Below are positions 34,213 through 42,145 of a stretch of DNA of 64,000 nucleotides, in pieces. Every line of letters begins with the position of its first letter. The first letter of the stretch is position 1. Both the position numbers and the translations under genes were made by a program. The stretch is from SZUA-318 sp964412015 (GTDB taxonomy: Bacteria > Gemmatimonadota > Gemmatimonadetes > Longimicrobiales > Gaopeijiaceae), in NCBI GenBank assembly GCA_964412015.1, contig CAYPMO010000017.1, positions 1-64,000 of the forward strand, written 5' to 3'. The notes below the pieces were generated by a model. It did no database searches, was not told where the DNA came from, and was given only the letters and a program-made list of their open reading frames with translations.

Positions 34213-35145
34213 CTACTTCCCCAGCCGCTCCAGGAAACGGTACGCGATCAGCTTGTAGACGAGCTTCGCGACCAGGAAGTCCGGCGCGTGGAGGCCGGGC
34301 GTCGGAGCCAACTCGACGACGTCGGCCGCGACCACGTCGCGCTCGCGGTACACGCGCCTCAGGAACTCGAGCGTGCGGTACCAGTCCATGCCGCCCGGCT
34401 CGGGGGTGCCGGTGGACGGCACGATCTTCGGATCGAAGTAGTCCACGTCGAACGTGAGGTAGACCTTCGGCCCGAGCGCCTCGAGCGCCCGATCCATCCA
34501 GCGGTCGTTCTCCCACATCTCGTCGGCCCACACGATCGTGGAGCCCTCGGTGGCGCGGTGGATCTCCATCTCCTCGCCGCTGACGGCACGGATGCCCACG
34601 GCCACCACGTCGGCACGGTCGATCACGCGCGCCATCGCCGACGCGTGGGAGTTGGGCGTTCCCTCGTACTCGGGGCGCAGGTCCGTGTGCGCGTCGAATT
34701 GGAGGACCGTCAGCCGCTCGGCATAGCGGTCGGCCTGCGCCAGGATGCACGGGGAAGACACGCTGTGCTCGCCGCCGAGCATCATCAGGAACCGCTCGCC
34801 GCACACGTCGGCCACACGGCCGTACCACTCGCGGAGCTGCTCCATCGCGGGGGTCGCTCCCGCCCGCGTGAGGTCGAGCGCCGGCAGCGTATGGATCCCC
34901 AGGATCGCGCCCGCCTCACAGTCGAGCTCCTGATCGTACAGCTCGATGTAACGAGACGCGTCCACGATCGCGTGGGGGCCGCGGCGCGTTCCGCCGCCGT
35001 ACGACGTCGTGGACTCGTACGGAACCGGAAGGACGACGGCCGCGGCACGCTCGAAGTCCGCCGCCGGCCCCTCGAGCGCGAGGAACGTATGGGGCAGCTC
35101 CCAGTGCAGGTCCTCGAGGCCTGCGGGAAGTCCGTTGGGGGTCAC
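34213..35145 (-). CDS. speB: Agmatinase-like ureohydrolase
   Basis: Predicted to release urea from agmatine, giving putrescine. The 310-residue protein has all manganese-binding motifs of the arginase/agmatinase family: MMLGGEHSVSSP, LQFDAHTDLRPEYEGTPNSH, VYLTFDVDYFDPKIVPSTGT and VVELAPTPGLHAPD. The FDAHTDLR and GGEHS forms fit agmatinases better than arginases. GTG start (VTPNGLPAGL) 19 bp after the fur stop. Members of this branch also include other guanidino-acid hydrolases, so the exact substrate is inferred. Confidence 0.86.
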   Translation of the reverse strand: MTPNGLPAGLEDLHWELPHTFLALEGPAADFERAAAVVLPVPYESTTSYGGGTRRGPHAIVDASRYIELYDQELDCEAGAILGIHTLPALDLTRAGATPAMEQLREWYGRVADVCGERFLMMLGGEHSVSSPCILAQADRYAERLTVLQFDAHTDLRPEYEGTPNSHASAMARVIDRADVVAVGIRAVSGEEMEIHRATEGSTIVWADEMWENDRWMDRALEALGPKVYLTFDVDYFDPKIVPSTGTPEPGGMDWYRTLEFLRRVYRERDVVAADVVELAPTPGLHAPDFLVAKLVYKLIAYRFLERLGK

Positions 35146-35164
35146 GACGACGTACGCTCCAGGT

Positions 35165-35662
35165 TCAGACCGTCTCGATGGGACACGTGAGCCCCTGATA
35201 CGGAAGCCGGGCCCCGGCCTCGTGACACTCGCGGCAGAGACCGTAGATCTCGAGGCGGTGCCGCACGGGCACGAAGCCGTGCTCGGCCCGCACGCGCGCT
35301 TCGACCGCCTGGATCTCGGGACTCTGGAACTCGATGACCTTGCCGCACTCCAGGCACACCAGATGCTCGTGGACCGGTCGCCGCGAGAGCCGGTGCTCGT
35401 AGCGCTTGAAGCCTTCGCCGAAGTCGTGCTCCTCCACGAGGCGGCTCCGCACGAGGAGGTCGAGCGTGCGATAGATCGTCGCCTTGCCGATGCGCTCTCC
35501 GCGATCGCGGAGCGTCCGCTCCAGCTCATCCACGGAGAGGTGGTCCTGGGAGCGGAACACGACGTCGGCGACGGCCTCGCGCTGGTGCGTGACGGGCAGA
35601 CCCTGCTCACGCAGGTACCGCCCGAAGAGCCGGATGAACGGTTGGACCTCGGGCATGCTCAC
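35165..35662 (-). CDS. fur: Fur-family ferric uptake regulator
   Basis: A 165-residue metal-responsive repressor. The winged helix (THQREAVADVVFRSQDHLS, KATIYRTLDLLVRSRLVEE) and the HEHLVCLECGKVIEF metal-binding region match Fur proper. A structural zinc site is shown by CLECG and CRECH. Two start codons are possible: GTG at 35662, in a GTGA junction with the upstream gene, or ATG at 35656 (MPEVQPF). The agmatinase gene follows 19 bp later. Its targets cannot be told from this window. Confidence 0.93.
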   Translation of the reverse strand: MSMPEVQPFIRLFGRYLREQGLPVTHQREAVADVVFRSQDHLSVDELERTLRDRGERIGKATIYRTLDLLVRSRLVEEHDFGEGFKRYEHRLSRRPVHEHLVCLECGKVIEFQSPEIQAVEARVRAEHGFVPVRHRLEIYGLCRECHEAGARLPYQGLTCPIETV

Positions 35663-36099
35663 GCCTGGTCCGGCACCAGGAGGGTGGGGTCGAACTCGTC
35701 CACCAGCGCCTCGAACCGCCCCGGGTCGCCGCCGATCTCCACCTCACGCGGGTCTCCGTACGCCTCGCCCGCGCGGCGCACGACGCCCTCCATCACCCGC
35801 GGGAGGGACTCGGGGGGCGCGTCCCCTTCCTCGTGGAACGCCTGGTCCACGCCGAGGCCGCGGCCCGTGCGCTCGGCGGTGTAGGCAATCGTGACGATCC
35901 GCCGTCGCTCCTGGCCGTCGAGGAAGAGACTGGCGGTCACGAGGCCCCACTCCCGCCTGCCGCGCTTCAGGGGCGGAAAGATCCAGAGCCGGTCCACGCG
36001 CTCCACCCCCAGGCGCCCGCGGGCGAGCACCAGGGTGCGGGGGAGCGCTTCGGGGACCCCGGGGTCCTCGGACCTCTCGTCATCGCGCGGGTCGGTCAA
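35659..36099 (-). CDS. Conserved-looking protein of unknown function (146 residues)
   Basis: A small, soluble, charged protein with no recognised motif. The middle (LWIFPPLKRGRREWGLVTAS) and GRRRIV-like strands suggest an alpha/beta fold, with an acidic tail ending in DFDPTLLVPDQ-like sequence. The start is a TTG that overlaps the nrnA stop (TTGA), with a strong GGAGG Shine-Dalgarno 8 nt upstream; no better start is available. Its stop overlaps the fur start (GTGA). Position between nrnA and fur suggests co-expression, not a known partnership. Confidence 0.7.
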   Translation of the reverse strand: MTDPRDDERSEDPGVPEALPRTLVLARGRLGVERVDRLWIFPPLKRGRREWGLVTASLFLDGQERRRIVTIAYTAERTGRGLGVDQAFHEEGDAPPESLPRVMEGVVRRAGEAYGDPREVEIGGDPGRFEALVDEFDPTLLVPDQA

Positions 36100-37133
36100 G
36101 CGGGTCCTCCTCCGTTCATGTCCCGAGCGATCGCTTCCCGGGTGGCCTGCACCACCCTCGCGACCGCCACGTCCAGGGGCCCCGGAACCATCGCCCCCGA
36201 GGCCCTGATGTGGCCGCCGCCGCCGAATCGCTTCGCCAGCTCGTTCACGTTCACCGGTCCGTTGGACCGGAACGACACCTTCACCTCTCCGGTCACCGTC
36301 TCTCGGAACAGTAGCCCCACATGGGCGCCTTGGATCCCTCGCGGAACATCCACCATACCCTCGAGGTCGTCCGGGGTGGCCCCGAGCTCCCGGTACGCGT
36401 CGGGCGGTACGATCATCCAGGCGATGCCGGCCCGCTCGTCCAGCTCGAGCGTGTCCAGCGCCTGCCTGAGCAGTCGGTAACGGGACAGCGGTGCCGCGCC
36501 GTAGACCCTGGCGTACATCTCCTCGGGGTCCACACCTCTCGCGATGAGCTCCGCGGCGACCCGGTGGCTGTCCGGCGTCGCGTTCGTGAAACGGAAGGAC
36601 CCGGTGTCGGTGAGGATCGCCACATAGAGCCCCGTCAGGGCCGCCTCGGGCCATGGGCCGCCCGCGTCCCGCATGATGTCGAAGACGAGCTCTCCCGTGG
36701 CGCACGCGCTCGGGTCGCGCAGCGAGATCCCCCCGATCGGCTGCTCGCCCGGCTGGTGGTGGTCCACCACAACGGTCTTCATCTCGCGGATGAGAGACCG
36801 GACGCGCCCGATGCGGGGCACCTCACCGGTGTCGAGGACCACCGCGAGGTCGGCCTGCTCGCACAGGTCCTGCGCGCGGGATGAGCCTGCCTCCACGATC
36901 CAGGCCGGCTCCTCGACCAGGAACCGGTACGCGTCGGGGAACGGCGTGGGGTTGATGATCCAGGCCTCGGCTCCCAGGGCCCGAAGCCACGATGCCATCG
37001 CGCCCTCGCAGCCGGCTCCGTCCCCGTCGGCATTGAGGTGCGTGGTGAGGACGGCCCTGCGGGCCGCCAGCAGCGCGTTGCGCACCTCTCGGATCGACGA
37101 GGTTCGCGCCTCCGGCGTGCGGTACGAATTCAA
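36096..37133 (-). CDS. nrnA: DHH-family oligoribonuclease/pAp phosphatase (NrnA-like)
   Basis: Degrades very short RNAs and dephosphorylates pAp. The 345-residue protein has the DHH phosphoesterase motifs HLNADGDGAGCEG (replacing the usual DPDGD form), VVLDTGEVPR, VVVDHHQPGEQ and the DHHA1 end GGGGHIRASGA. It starts with TTG (MNSYRTPEA); AGGAG lies 7 nt upstream. The next gene starts inside its stop (TTGA). The region 37134-37272 upstream holds no clear promoter. Confidence 0.9.
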   Translation of the reverse strand: MNSYRTPEARTSSIREVRNALLAARRAVLTTHLNADGDGAGCEGAMASWLRALGAEAWIINPTPFPDAYRFLVEEPAWIVEAGSSRAQDLCEQADLAVVLDTGEVPRIGRVRSLIREMKTVVVDHHQPGEQPIGGISLRDPSACATGELVFDIMRDAGGPWPEAALTGLYVAILTDTGSFRFTNATPDSHRVAAELIARGVDPEEMYARVYGAAPLSRYRLLRQALDTLELDERAGIAWMIVPPDAYRELGATPDDLEGMVDVPRGIQGAHVGLLFRETVTGEVKVSFRSNGPVNVNELAKRFGGGGHIRASGAMVPGPLDVAVARVVQATREAIARDMNGGGPA

Positions 37134-37272
37134 AGGGGGCTCCTGACCCTGACGTGCCTAGGCTCGAGGGGTGGACGGGAGGGAGCCGCACCCGATGAAA
37201 GTTAGATGGGCGGCAAGGGGGCCCGCCACCGGGCGTCCGGCCGTGTCGGGGGCCGACCGCAGCCGTCCCGTC

Positions 37273-38547
37273 CTATGCGTTCGGCCAGGCTCCGCCGGGC
37301 AGCCGCTTGCGCACCTTGGCCCACGTCGAAGCGAGGTGCACCGCGTGGGGGGCCGTCGTTCCGCTCACGACGCCCCGGGCGAGCGCGCGCCGGAGACCGT
37401 CCGGCGTGTTGGGGTGCGGAGGCACGGACACACGCGCGCGGCCCAACTCGCGGAGGGTATGCGCGTCGGAGCCCCCGCCGCGGAGCCGTCCGTGCCGGCG
37501 CGCCAGGTCCTCGGCCGGCGCATTGAGGCGGCCCGGATGGAGACGCGCGTTGAACACCTCGACCACCTCCACGAGCGGCGCGAGCTCCTCGGCGTACTTC
37601 CCGCCGGCGCCCTTGCCCCCGGCGTAGGGGTGGGGGAGATAGGGAATGCCACCCTGGTCGCGCACGCGCTCGATCGTCTCCCGGGCCTCCGTGCCCTCGG
37701 GGATCTCGTGGGCGAGATAGAGGCCGATGACGTCGATGCCCTCCGCGGTCTTCACTTCCTCTCCGGGGATGACGCGGTCGGGGAACTCCTCGGCCATGCG
37801 GAGCGCCACGGCGAGCCGGTTGTGGTCCGTGATCGCGATGCGGTCGACCCCCCGGGCGCGCGCCCGCTCCAGGACCGCGTGCGGATCGGACAGGCAGTCC
37901 CACGAGCCGAACGTGTGCACGTGGAGGTCCAGCGCGATCGTGCCGACGCCCGCGCGGCTACGGAGCGACGCGAGGAGATCGGAGGCCGCGCGCTCCAGAT
38001 CCTCCTTCGTGCCCGCGTTCTCGAGCACATGGTCGACGCGGGCCCGCTTGACCGCGGAGGGCATCTGGACCGCCATGATCCGGCGGGCCTCGGATCCCGA
38101 GATGCCCCGGGTCTGCACGAGGCGCTCCAGACGCGCTTCTTCGGGGGCATCCACCAGGACCGTGACGTCGAAGTCGCGCTCCCCGGCGGTCTCGAAGAGG
38201 AGCGGGATCTCCGCAACCACGAGCGGGACTCCTTCCCCGCGGCGCTCTTCGATCCATGCGTCGCGGAGCGCCCGGATCCTCGGGTGGAGGATCTCCTCGA
38301 GGCGGCGGCGCGCCGCGTCGTCGCGGAAGATCCGCTCCCGGAGCGCGCCCCGATCGAGCGAGCCGTCGGCGGCCAGCGCTTCCGCGCCGAACGCCTCGCG
38401 GATCTCGGCGAGACCGGAGCTGCCCGGCGCCGCCGCCTCGCGCGCCAGGTCGTCGGCACTCACGACGGGGACGCCCTCCGCGGCCCAGACGGCCGCCACC
38501 AGCGATTTGCCGGCTGCGACGTTCCCGGTCAGCGCGACGCGGATCAC
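37273..38547 (-). CDS. coaE: Fusion of dephospho-CoA kinase and PHP-family phosphoesterase
   Basis: One 424-residue reading frame joins two enzymes. Residues 1-200 are dephospho-CoA kinase, the last step of CoA synthesis: P-loop LTGNVAAGKS, VVSADDLAREA (Asp32 aligned to the catalytic Asp33 of E. coli, but the DAD motif has become SAD), LHPRIRALRDAW, PLLFETAGERDFD and the C-terminal SAVKRARVDHVLENAG. Residues 207-424 are a PHP domain with LDLHVHTFG (His209, His211), ITDHNRLAVALRM, IPGEEVKTAEGIDVIGLYLAH, LPHPYAGG and GGSDAHTLRELG. No start codon lies at the junction. GTG start in a GTGA junction with dedA. Confidence 0.9.
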   Translation of the reverse strand: MIRVALTGNVAAGKSLVAAVWAAEGVPVVSADDLAREAAAPGSSGLAEIREAFGAEALAADGSLDRGALRERIFRDDAARRRLEEILHPRIRALRDAWIEERRGEGVPLVVAEIPLLFETAGERDFDVTVLVDAPEEARLERLVQTRGISGSEARRIMAVQMPSAVKRARVDHVLENAGTKEDLERAASDLLASLRSRAGVGTIALDLHVHTFGSWDCLSDPHAVLERARARGVDRIAITDHNRLAVALRMAEEFPDRVIPGEEVKTAEGIDVIGLYLAHEIPEGTEARETIERVRDQGGIPYLPHPYAGGKGAGGKYAEELAPLVEVVEVFNARLHPGRLNAPAEDLARRHGRLRGGGSDAHTLRELGRARVSVPPHPNTPDGLRRALARGVVSGTTAPHAVHLASTWAKVRKRLPGGAWPNA

Positions 38548-39188
38548 GACACGCCCTCCTCACCCTCGGCGGGCTCGGCGGCGGTCCGGCGACGGCCGCG
38601 GCGCCGGAAGGCCGTCCAGAGGACGATCCCCGCCACCACGAAGATCACCGTGCCTCCGGCCCCCACCAGTTGCGTCGCGAGCCGCCAGCTCTCCCGGGCC
38701 AGCGCCCCGATGGCGACATAGAGCGCCACCCAACCGACCAGGCCCACCACCTCGTAGGCGAGGAAGCGGGGATAGCGGATCCCGCTCATCCCCGCGGCCA
38801 TCGGCATCACCGTGCGCACGAAGGAGACCAGACGGGCCACCGTGACCGAGTACACCGGGTGGCGCCCGAAGAACCGGTGGGTCTCTCCACGCCTCCTGCC
38901 CACCAGGCGCGCCCACCGCCCCTCCCCCTCCAGCACGCGCTCGCCGGTCTTCCGGCCGATCCAGTAGCCGAGCGAATCTCCGAGCGCGCCGCCCGTCAGG
39001 GCCCCCAGGATCACCTCGGGGAGCTCCAGCGCACCGTCGAGCGCGAGCACGGTCGCCACCGAGGTGGCCACGCCCGAGGGAACGACCAGGCCGGTCACGA
39101 AGCACGTCTCGAGGACCGCGAGCGTGAAGAGGAGCCACGGCCCGTAGGCGGCCAGGGCGCCGTGGAGCTGGCCGGTCAGGGGGATCAC
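38544..39188 (-). CDS. DedA-family membrane protein
   Basis: A 214-residue polytopic protein of the DedA (SNARE-associated) family, thought to move lipids such as undecaprenyl phosphate across the inner membrane. Family marks are ETCFVTGLVVPSG, GGALGDSLGYWIGRKTGER, GRHPVYSVTVARLVSFVRT and AAGMSGIRYPRFLAYEVVGL, which carry the conserved Gly, Arg and Phe residues. It starts with GTG and overlaps the coaE-PHP start (GTGA). Probable transcript: promoter 39912-39940, two small genes, dedA, coaE-PHP. Confidence 0.9.
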   Translation of the reverse strand: MIPLTGQLHGALAAYGPWLLFTLAVLETCFVTGLVVPSGVATSVATVLALDGALELPEVILGALTGGALGDSLGYWIGRKTGERVLEGEGRWARLVGRRRGETHRFFGRHPVYSVTVARLVSFVRTVMPMAAGMSGIRYPRFLAYEVVGLVGWVALYVAIGALARESWRLATQLVGAGGTVIFVVAGIVLWTAFRRRGRRRTAAEPAEGEEGVS

Positions 39189-39219
39189 ACGACTCGGACG
39201 AGTCGGAGGTGTCGGGCCG

Positions 39220-39606
39220 TCAGCGCCGACGGCGCTGGCGGGGTGCGGAGACCTGGAAGTCGTCCTCGCTGTTCCGGGTCCGGTCGGGTCCGTAGGACCA
39301 CACGGCGACGGAATCCGCCCAGACCTTCAGCTGATACGTGGTGCCCCAGGCATCGAGCTTGACCTCGTCCAGGGAGTACCGGTAGTCCAACCATTCCAGC
39401 CAGCTCCGCCGGTCGGGGAGCTTGCCCGTCATCACTTCGTGGTTCACCACGTCCCCCGCGATCTGTCTCATCTCCTCCTTCGTGTTCCACTTCACCATGG
39501 GGACCCAGAGGGGCCGCGAGACGTCCACCAGCCAGGTCCGCGAGTCCGGGAAATAGTAGGTCACGGCGAACCACAGGACGACGAGGAGAACGAGCTTACG
39601 TACCAC
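39220..39606 (-). CDS. Unknown protein with pseudopilin-like C terminus
   Basis: A 128-residue protein with one N-terminal hydrophobic segment (LVLLVVLWFAVTYYF). The end, LDAWGTTYQLKVWADSVAVW followed by SYGPDRTRNSEDDF, has the DxWGxxY...GPDxxxxSEDD layout of GspG-type pseudopilins, whose calcium-binding loop this resembles. It lacks the type IV prepilin cleavage motif and is alone, with no secretion genes nearby. GTG start, overlapping the 3' end of the upstream small gene by 11 bp. Function unknown. Confidence 0.6.
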   Translation of the reverse strand: MVRKLVLLVVLWFAVTYYFPDSRTWLVDVSRPLWVPMVKWNTKEEMRQIAGDVVNHEVMTGKLPDRRSWLEWLDYRYSLDEVKLDAWGTTYQLKVWADSVAVWSYGPDRTRNSEDDFQVSAPRQRRRR

Positions 39607-39841
39607 GGGCCCTCCTCATGTCCCGGCGCATCCTCGTCGTCCACGAGAGATATCTCACCATCTCGTCGTCGGACGGCCGGGCTTCGGGGTCCCCATACGC
39701 GGTCTCCAACCGCCAGTGGAGGTACGAAACGGGCGGCAGGGGGAGGAACGGCGGCCGCAGGTACCAGCCGCGGGCACGAAATGCCCACGCCGCCCGCACC
39801 AGATGCGGGATGGTGTGGGGACGCCGTAACGCGAGCCCCAC
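39596..39841 (-). CDS. Small conserved-looking protein of unknown function
   Basis: Reading from the GTG at 39841 gives 81 residues: a basic N terminus (GLALRRPHTIPHLVRAAWAF), an aromatic proline-rich stretch (RGWYLRPPFLPLPPVSYLHW), and a C-terminal helix (LSWTTRMRRDMRRARG). The RLETAYGDPEA motif and balanced composition look like a real gene. The frame stays open upstream through LKRTLSLYLDS, so a CTG start at 39874 with GAGG about 9 nt before it is equally possible. It would be the first gene after the promoter at 39912-39940. Confidence 0.55.
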   Translation of the reverse strand: MGLALRRPHTIPHLVRAAWAFRARGWYLRPPFLPLPPVSYLHWRLETAYGDPEARPSDDEMVRYLSWTTRMRRDMRRARGT

Positions 39842-39911
39842 CGAGTCGAGATACAGCGACAGCGTCCTTTTCAGAGGCGGAGCCCTCGGAGAGGGTAGTC
39901 CAGCTTTTTCG

Positions 39912-39940
39912 AATGTAGACCTGCCCCGCCCCCGGTACAA
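39912..39940 (-). promoter_or_regulatory. Candidate promoter of the small-gene/dedA/coaE-PHP transcript
   Basis: On the minus strand TTGTAC (39940-39935) and TACATT (39917-39912) are exactly 17 bp apart, with a predicted start near 39905. The rest of the gap up to the YyaL-like gene at 40067 shows no further element that I can support. Confidence 0.5.
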
Positions 39941-40066
39941 CGCTCTCTCGCGGCGCACACGGCGCAGCGTCGCACGGGCCTCTCGGGCCTCGCGGAACCG
40001 GCGCCGCCGGGTGGGGTGTGACGGGAAGAGCGCCCGCGACCTGTCCCGTTCCCCCTTCCGGCGCCC

Positions 40067-42106
40067 ATGCCCAACCGCCTCATCGCCGAAACGAGCCCCT
40101 ATCTGCGCCAGCACGCGGACAACCCGGTGGATTGGCATCCCTGGGGTCCCGAAGTGCTGGACCTGGCCCGGCGCACCGATCGGCCGATCCTCCTCAGCAT
40201 CGGCTACTCGTCGTGCCACTGGTGCCACGTGATGGAGCGGGAGTCCTTCGAGGACGCCACCGTCGCGGAGCTGATGAACCGGTCGTTCGTGAACGTGAAG
40301 GTGGACCGCGAGGAACGTCCGGACGTGGATCGGATCTACATGCAGGCCGTCCAAGCGCTTACGGGACACGGCGGCTGGCCCCTCACGGTCTTCCTGACCC
40401 CGGACGGCCGGCCGTTCTACGGCGGAACGTATTTCCCGCCGGCGCCCCGACAGGGCATTCCGTCGTTCCGCCAGGTTCTCGAGGCCGTTTCCGCCGCGTT
40501 CCGCGATCGGCGCCGGGACGTGGAGCGGGGCGCCGAAGAGCTGGTGTCCATGCTCCGGCGGGCAGCCGAGGCCGCGCCTCCGAGCGGGGATGTCACCGGC
40601 ACCGGGCCCCTGGACGACGCCGTGCGCGCGCTCACGTCGCGGTACGATCCGACCCATGGCGGCTTCGGACGGGCCCCCAAGTTCCCCCAACCCGCCACGC
40701 TGGAGGTGCTGCTCCGCCACCATCTGCGCTCCGGAGACCCGCGACCGCTCCGCATGGCGGAGACCACGTTGCGCAGGATGGCGGCCGGAGGGATCCGCGA
40801 CCACCTCGGCGGAGGCTTCCACCGCTACTCGGTGGACGAGCGCTGGCTCGTGCCGCACTTCGAGAAGATGCTCTACGACAACGCGTTGCTGGCGCAGGCC
40901 TACCTCGACGCCTGGCGCGTGACCGGAAGCGCGGACCTGCGGGAGGTGGCCGAGGACACGCTGGATTGGATGCTGGCCGACATGCGGTCCCCGGAGGGCG
41001 GCTTCTACTCGGCCCTGGACGCCGATTCCGGCGGTGAGGAAGGAGCCTACTACCTCTGGACCGCGGCGGAGGTCGAGGTGCTGCTGGGCGCGGAGAACGG
41101 CGCGCTCTTCGCGCGCGCCTACGATGTCGGCGATTCGGGGAACTTCGAGGGGAAGACGATCCTCTGGCTCCCGCACGACGTGGACGCCGTGGCGCGCGGC
41201 ATGGGGCTCGACCCCGACGACGTGCGCGCCCGGCTGCGAGGCGCCCGGAGCACGCTCCTGGAGGCCCGGCGTAAGCGAGCGGCGCCGTTCCGGGACGAGA
41301 AGCTCCTCGCGTCCTGGAACGCGCTGACGCTCCGGGCGCTCGCCGAGGCGGGTGCCGCGCTGTCCCGTCCCGACTACCTCGAGGCCGCGGCCCGGGGCGC
41401 CGACTTCCTGCACGACTCGCTCGCGCCGACCGGCAGGCTCCTCCACGTCCTCACCGACGGCGTCGCGAAGATCCCGGCCTTCCTGGAGGACTGGGCAGGC
41501 ATGGGGAACGCTTTCCTGTCGCTCCACGAAGCGACGCTCGAGCCGCGGTGGCTGGAGCGGACGAAATGGTGCTGCGAGGAGGTGATCGCCCGCTTCCGGG
41601 ACGAGCGCCGGGGGCTGTTCCACGACGCGGAGGAAGGCGCGGAGCCTCTCTTCCTCCGGCCCCGGGATCCGATGGACAATGCGACGCCCTCGGGCAGCTC
41701 CCTCGCGGCCGAGCTCCTGGCCCGCTCCGCGCCGGTGTTCGGCGAGGCCCGGTACCGGGACGTGGCCCTGGAGACCGTGGCGCGCGACGCGGAGACGATG
41801 CGGCGTTGGCCGACCGCGTTCGGGAGGCTCCTGTCCGTCGCCGACCGGCTGGAGGCCGACCCCGTCGAGGTGGTCATCGTCGGCGAGAGCGGCGACCCCC
41901 TCACCCGGGCCCTCGCGGGCGCGGCGCTCCGGCCGTTCCATCGGAACCGGACGGTCGTCGGGAGCGCTCCCGGGTGGGCGCCCGCCGGAGTGCCGCTCCT
42001 GGAGGGCCGGGGAACCGTGGATGGGCGCGCCGCGGCCTGGGTGTGCCGGGGCTCGACGTGCCTGCCGCCGGTCATGGACCCCGAGGCGCTGCGACCTATC
42101 TTATAG
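40067..42106 (+). CDS. YyaL/SPATA20-like thioredoxin-domain protein
   Basis: A 679-residue cytoplasmic protein. The N-terminal thioredoxin-like domain (DUF255) begins NRLIAETSPYLRQHADNPVD and has the redox pair in SSCHWCHVMERESF (Cys50 and Cys53). The rest is an alpha/alpha six-barrel like that of N-acylglucosamine 2-epimerases (GGFGRAPKFPQPATLEVLLR, LGGGFHRYSVDERWLVPHFE, SALDADSGGEEGAYYLW). The length is normal. The family is widespread but its activity is unproven; a sugar or redox role is only a guess. ATG start; the fused E1 gene follows after 39 bp. Confidence 0.9.
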   Translation: MPNRLIAETSPYLRQHADNPVDWHPWGPEVLDLARRTDRPILLSIGYSSCHWCHVMERESFEDATVAELMNRSFVNVKVDREERPDVDRIYMQAVQALTGHGGWPLTVFLTPDGRPFYGGTYFPPAPRQGIPSFRQVLEAVSAAFRDRRRDVERGAEELVSMLRRAAEAAPPSGDVTGTGPLDDAVRALTSRYDPTHGGFGRAPKFPQPATLEVLLRHHLRSGDPRPLRMAETTLRRMAAGGIRDHLGGGFHRYSVDERWLVPHFEKMLYDNALLAQAYLDAWRVTGSADLREVAEDTLDWMLADMRSPEGGFYSALDADSGGEEGAYYLWTAAEVEVLLGAENGALFARAYDVGDSGNFEGKTILWLPHDVDAVARGMGLDPDDVRARLRGARSTLLEARRKRAAPFRDEKLLASWNALTLRALAEAGAALSRPDYLEAAARGADFLHDSLAPTGRLLHVLTDGVAKIPAFLEDWAGMGNAFLSLHEATLEPRWLERTKWCCEEVIARFRDERRGLFHDAEEGAEPLFLRPRDPMDNATPSGSSLAAELLARSAPVFGEARYRDVALETVARDAETMRRWPTAFGRLLSVADRLEADPVEVVIVGESGDPLTRALAGAALRPFHRNRTVVGSAPGWAPAGVPLLEGRGTVDGRAAAWVCRGSTCLPPVMDPEALRPIL

Positions 42107-42145
42107 GGTTTCCGCAGTTCCCTGCCCCGTCGGCACCCACACGCC

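Noticed and set aside
39875..41941. Long minus-strand frame across the YyaL-like gene
   Set aside because: Only its last 80-90 codons (39596-39841 or 39874) look like a gene; the rest is antisense to the YyaL-like protein.
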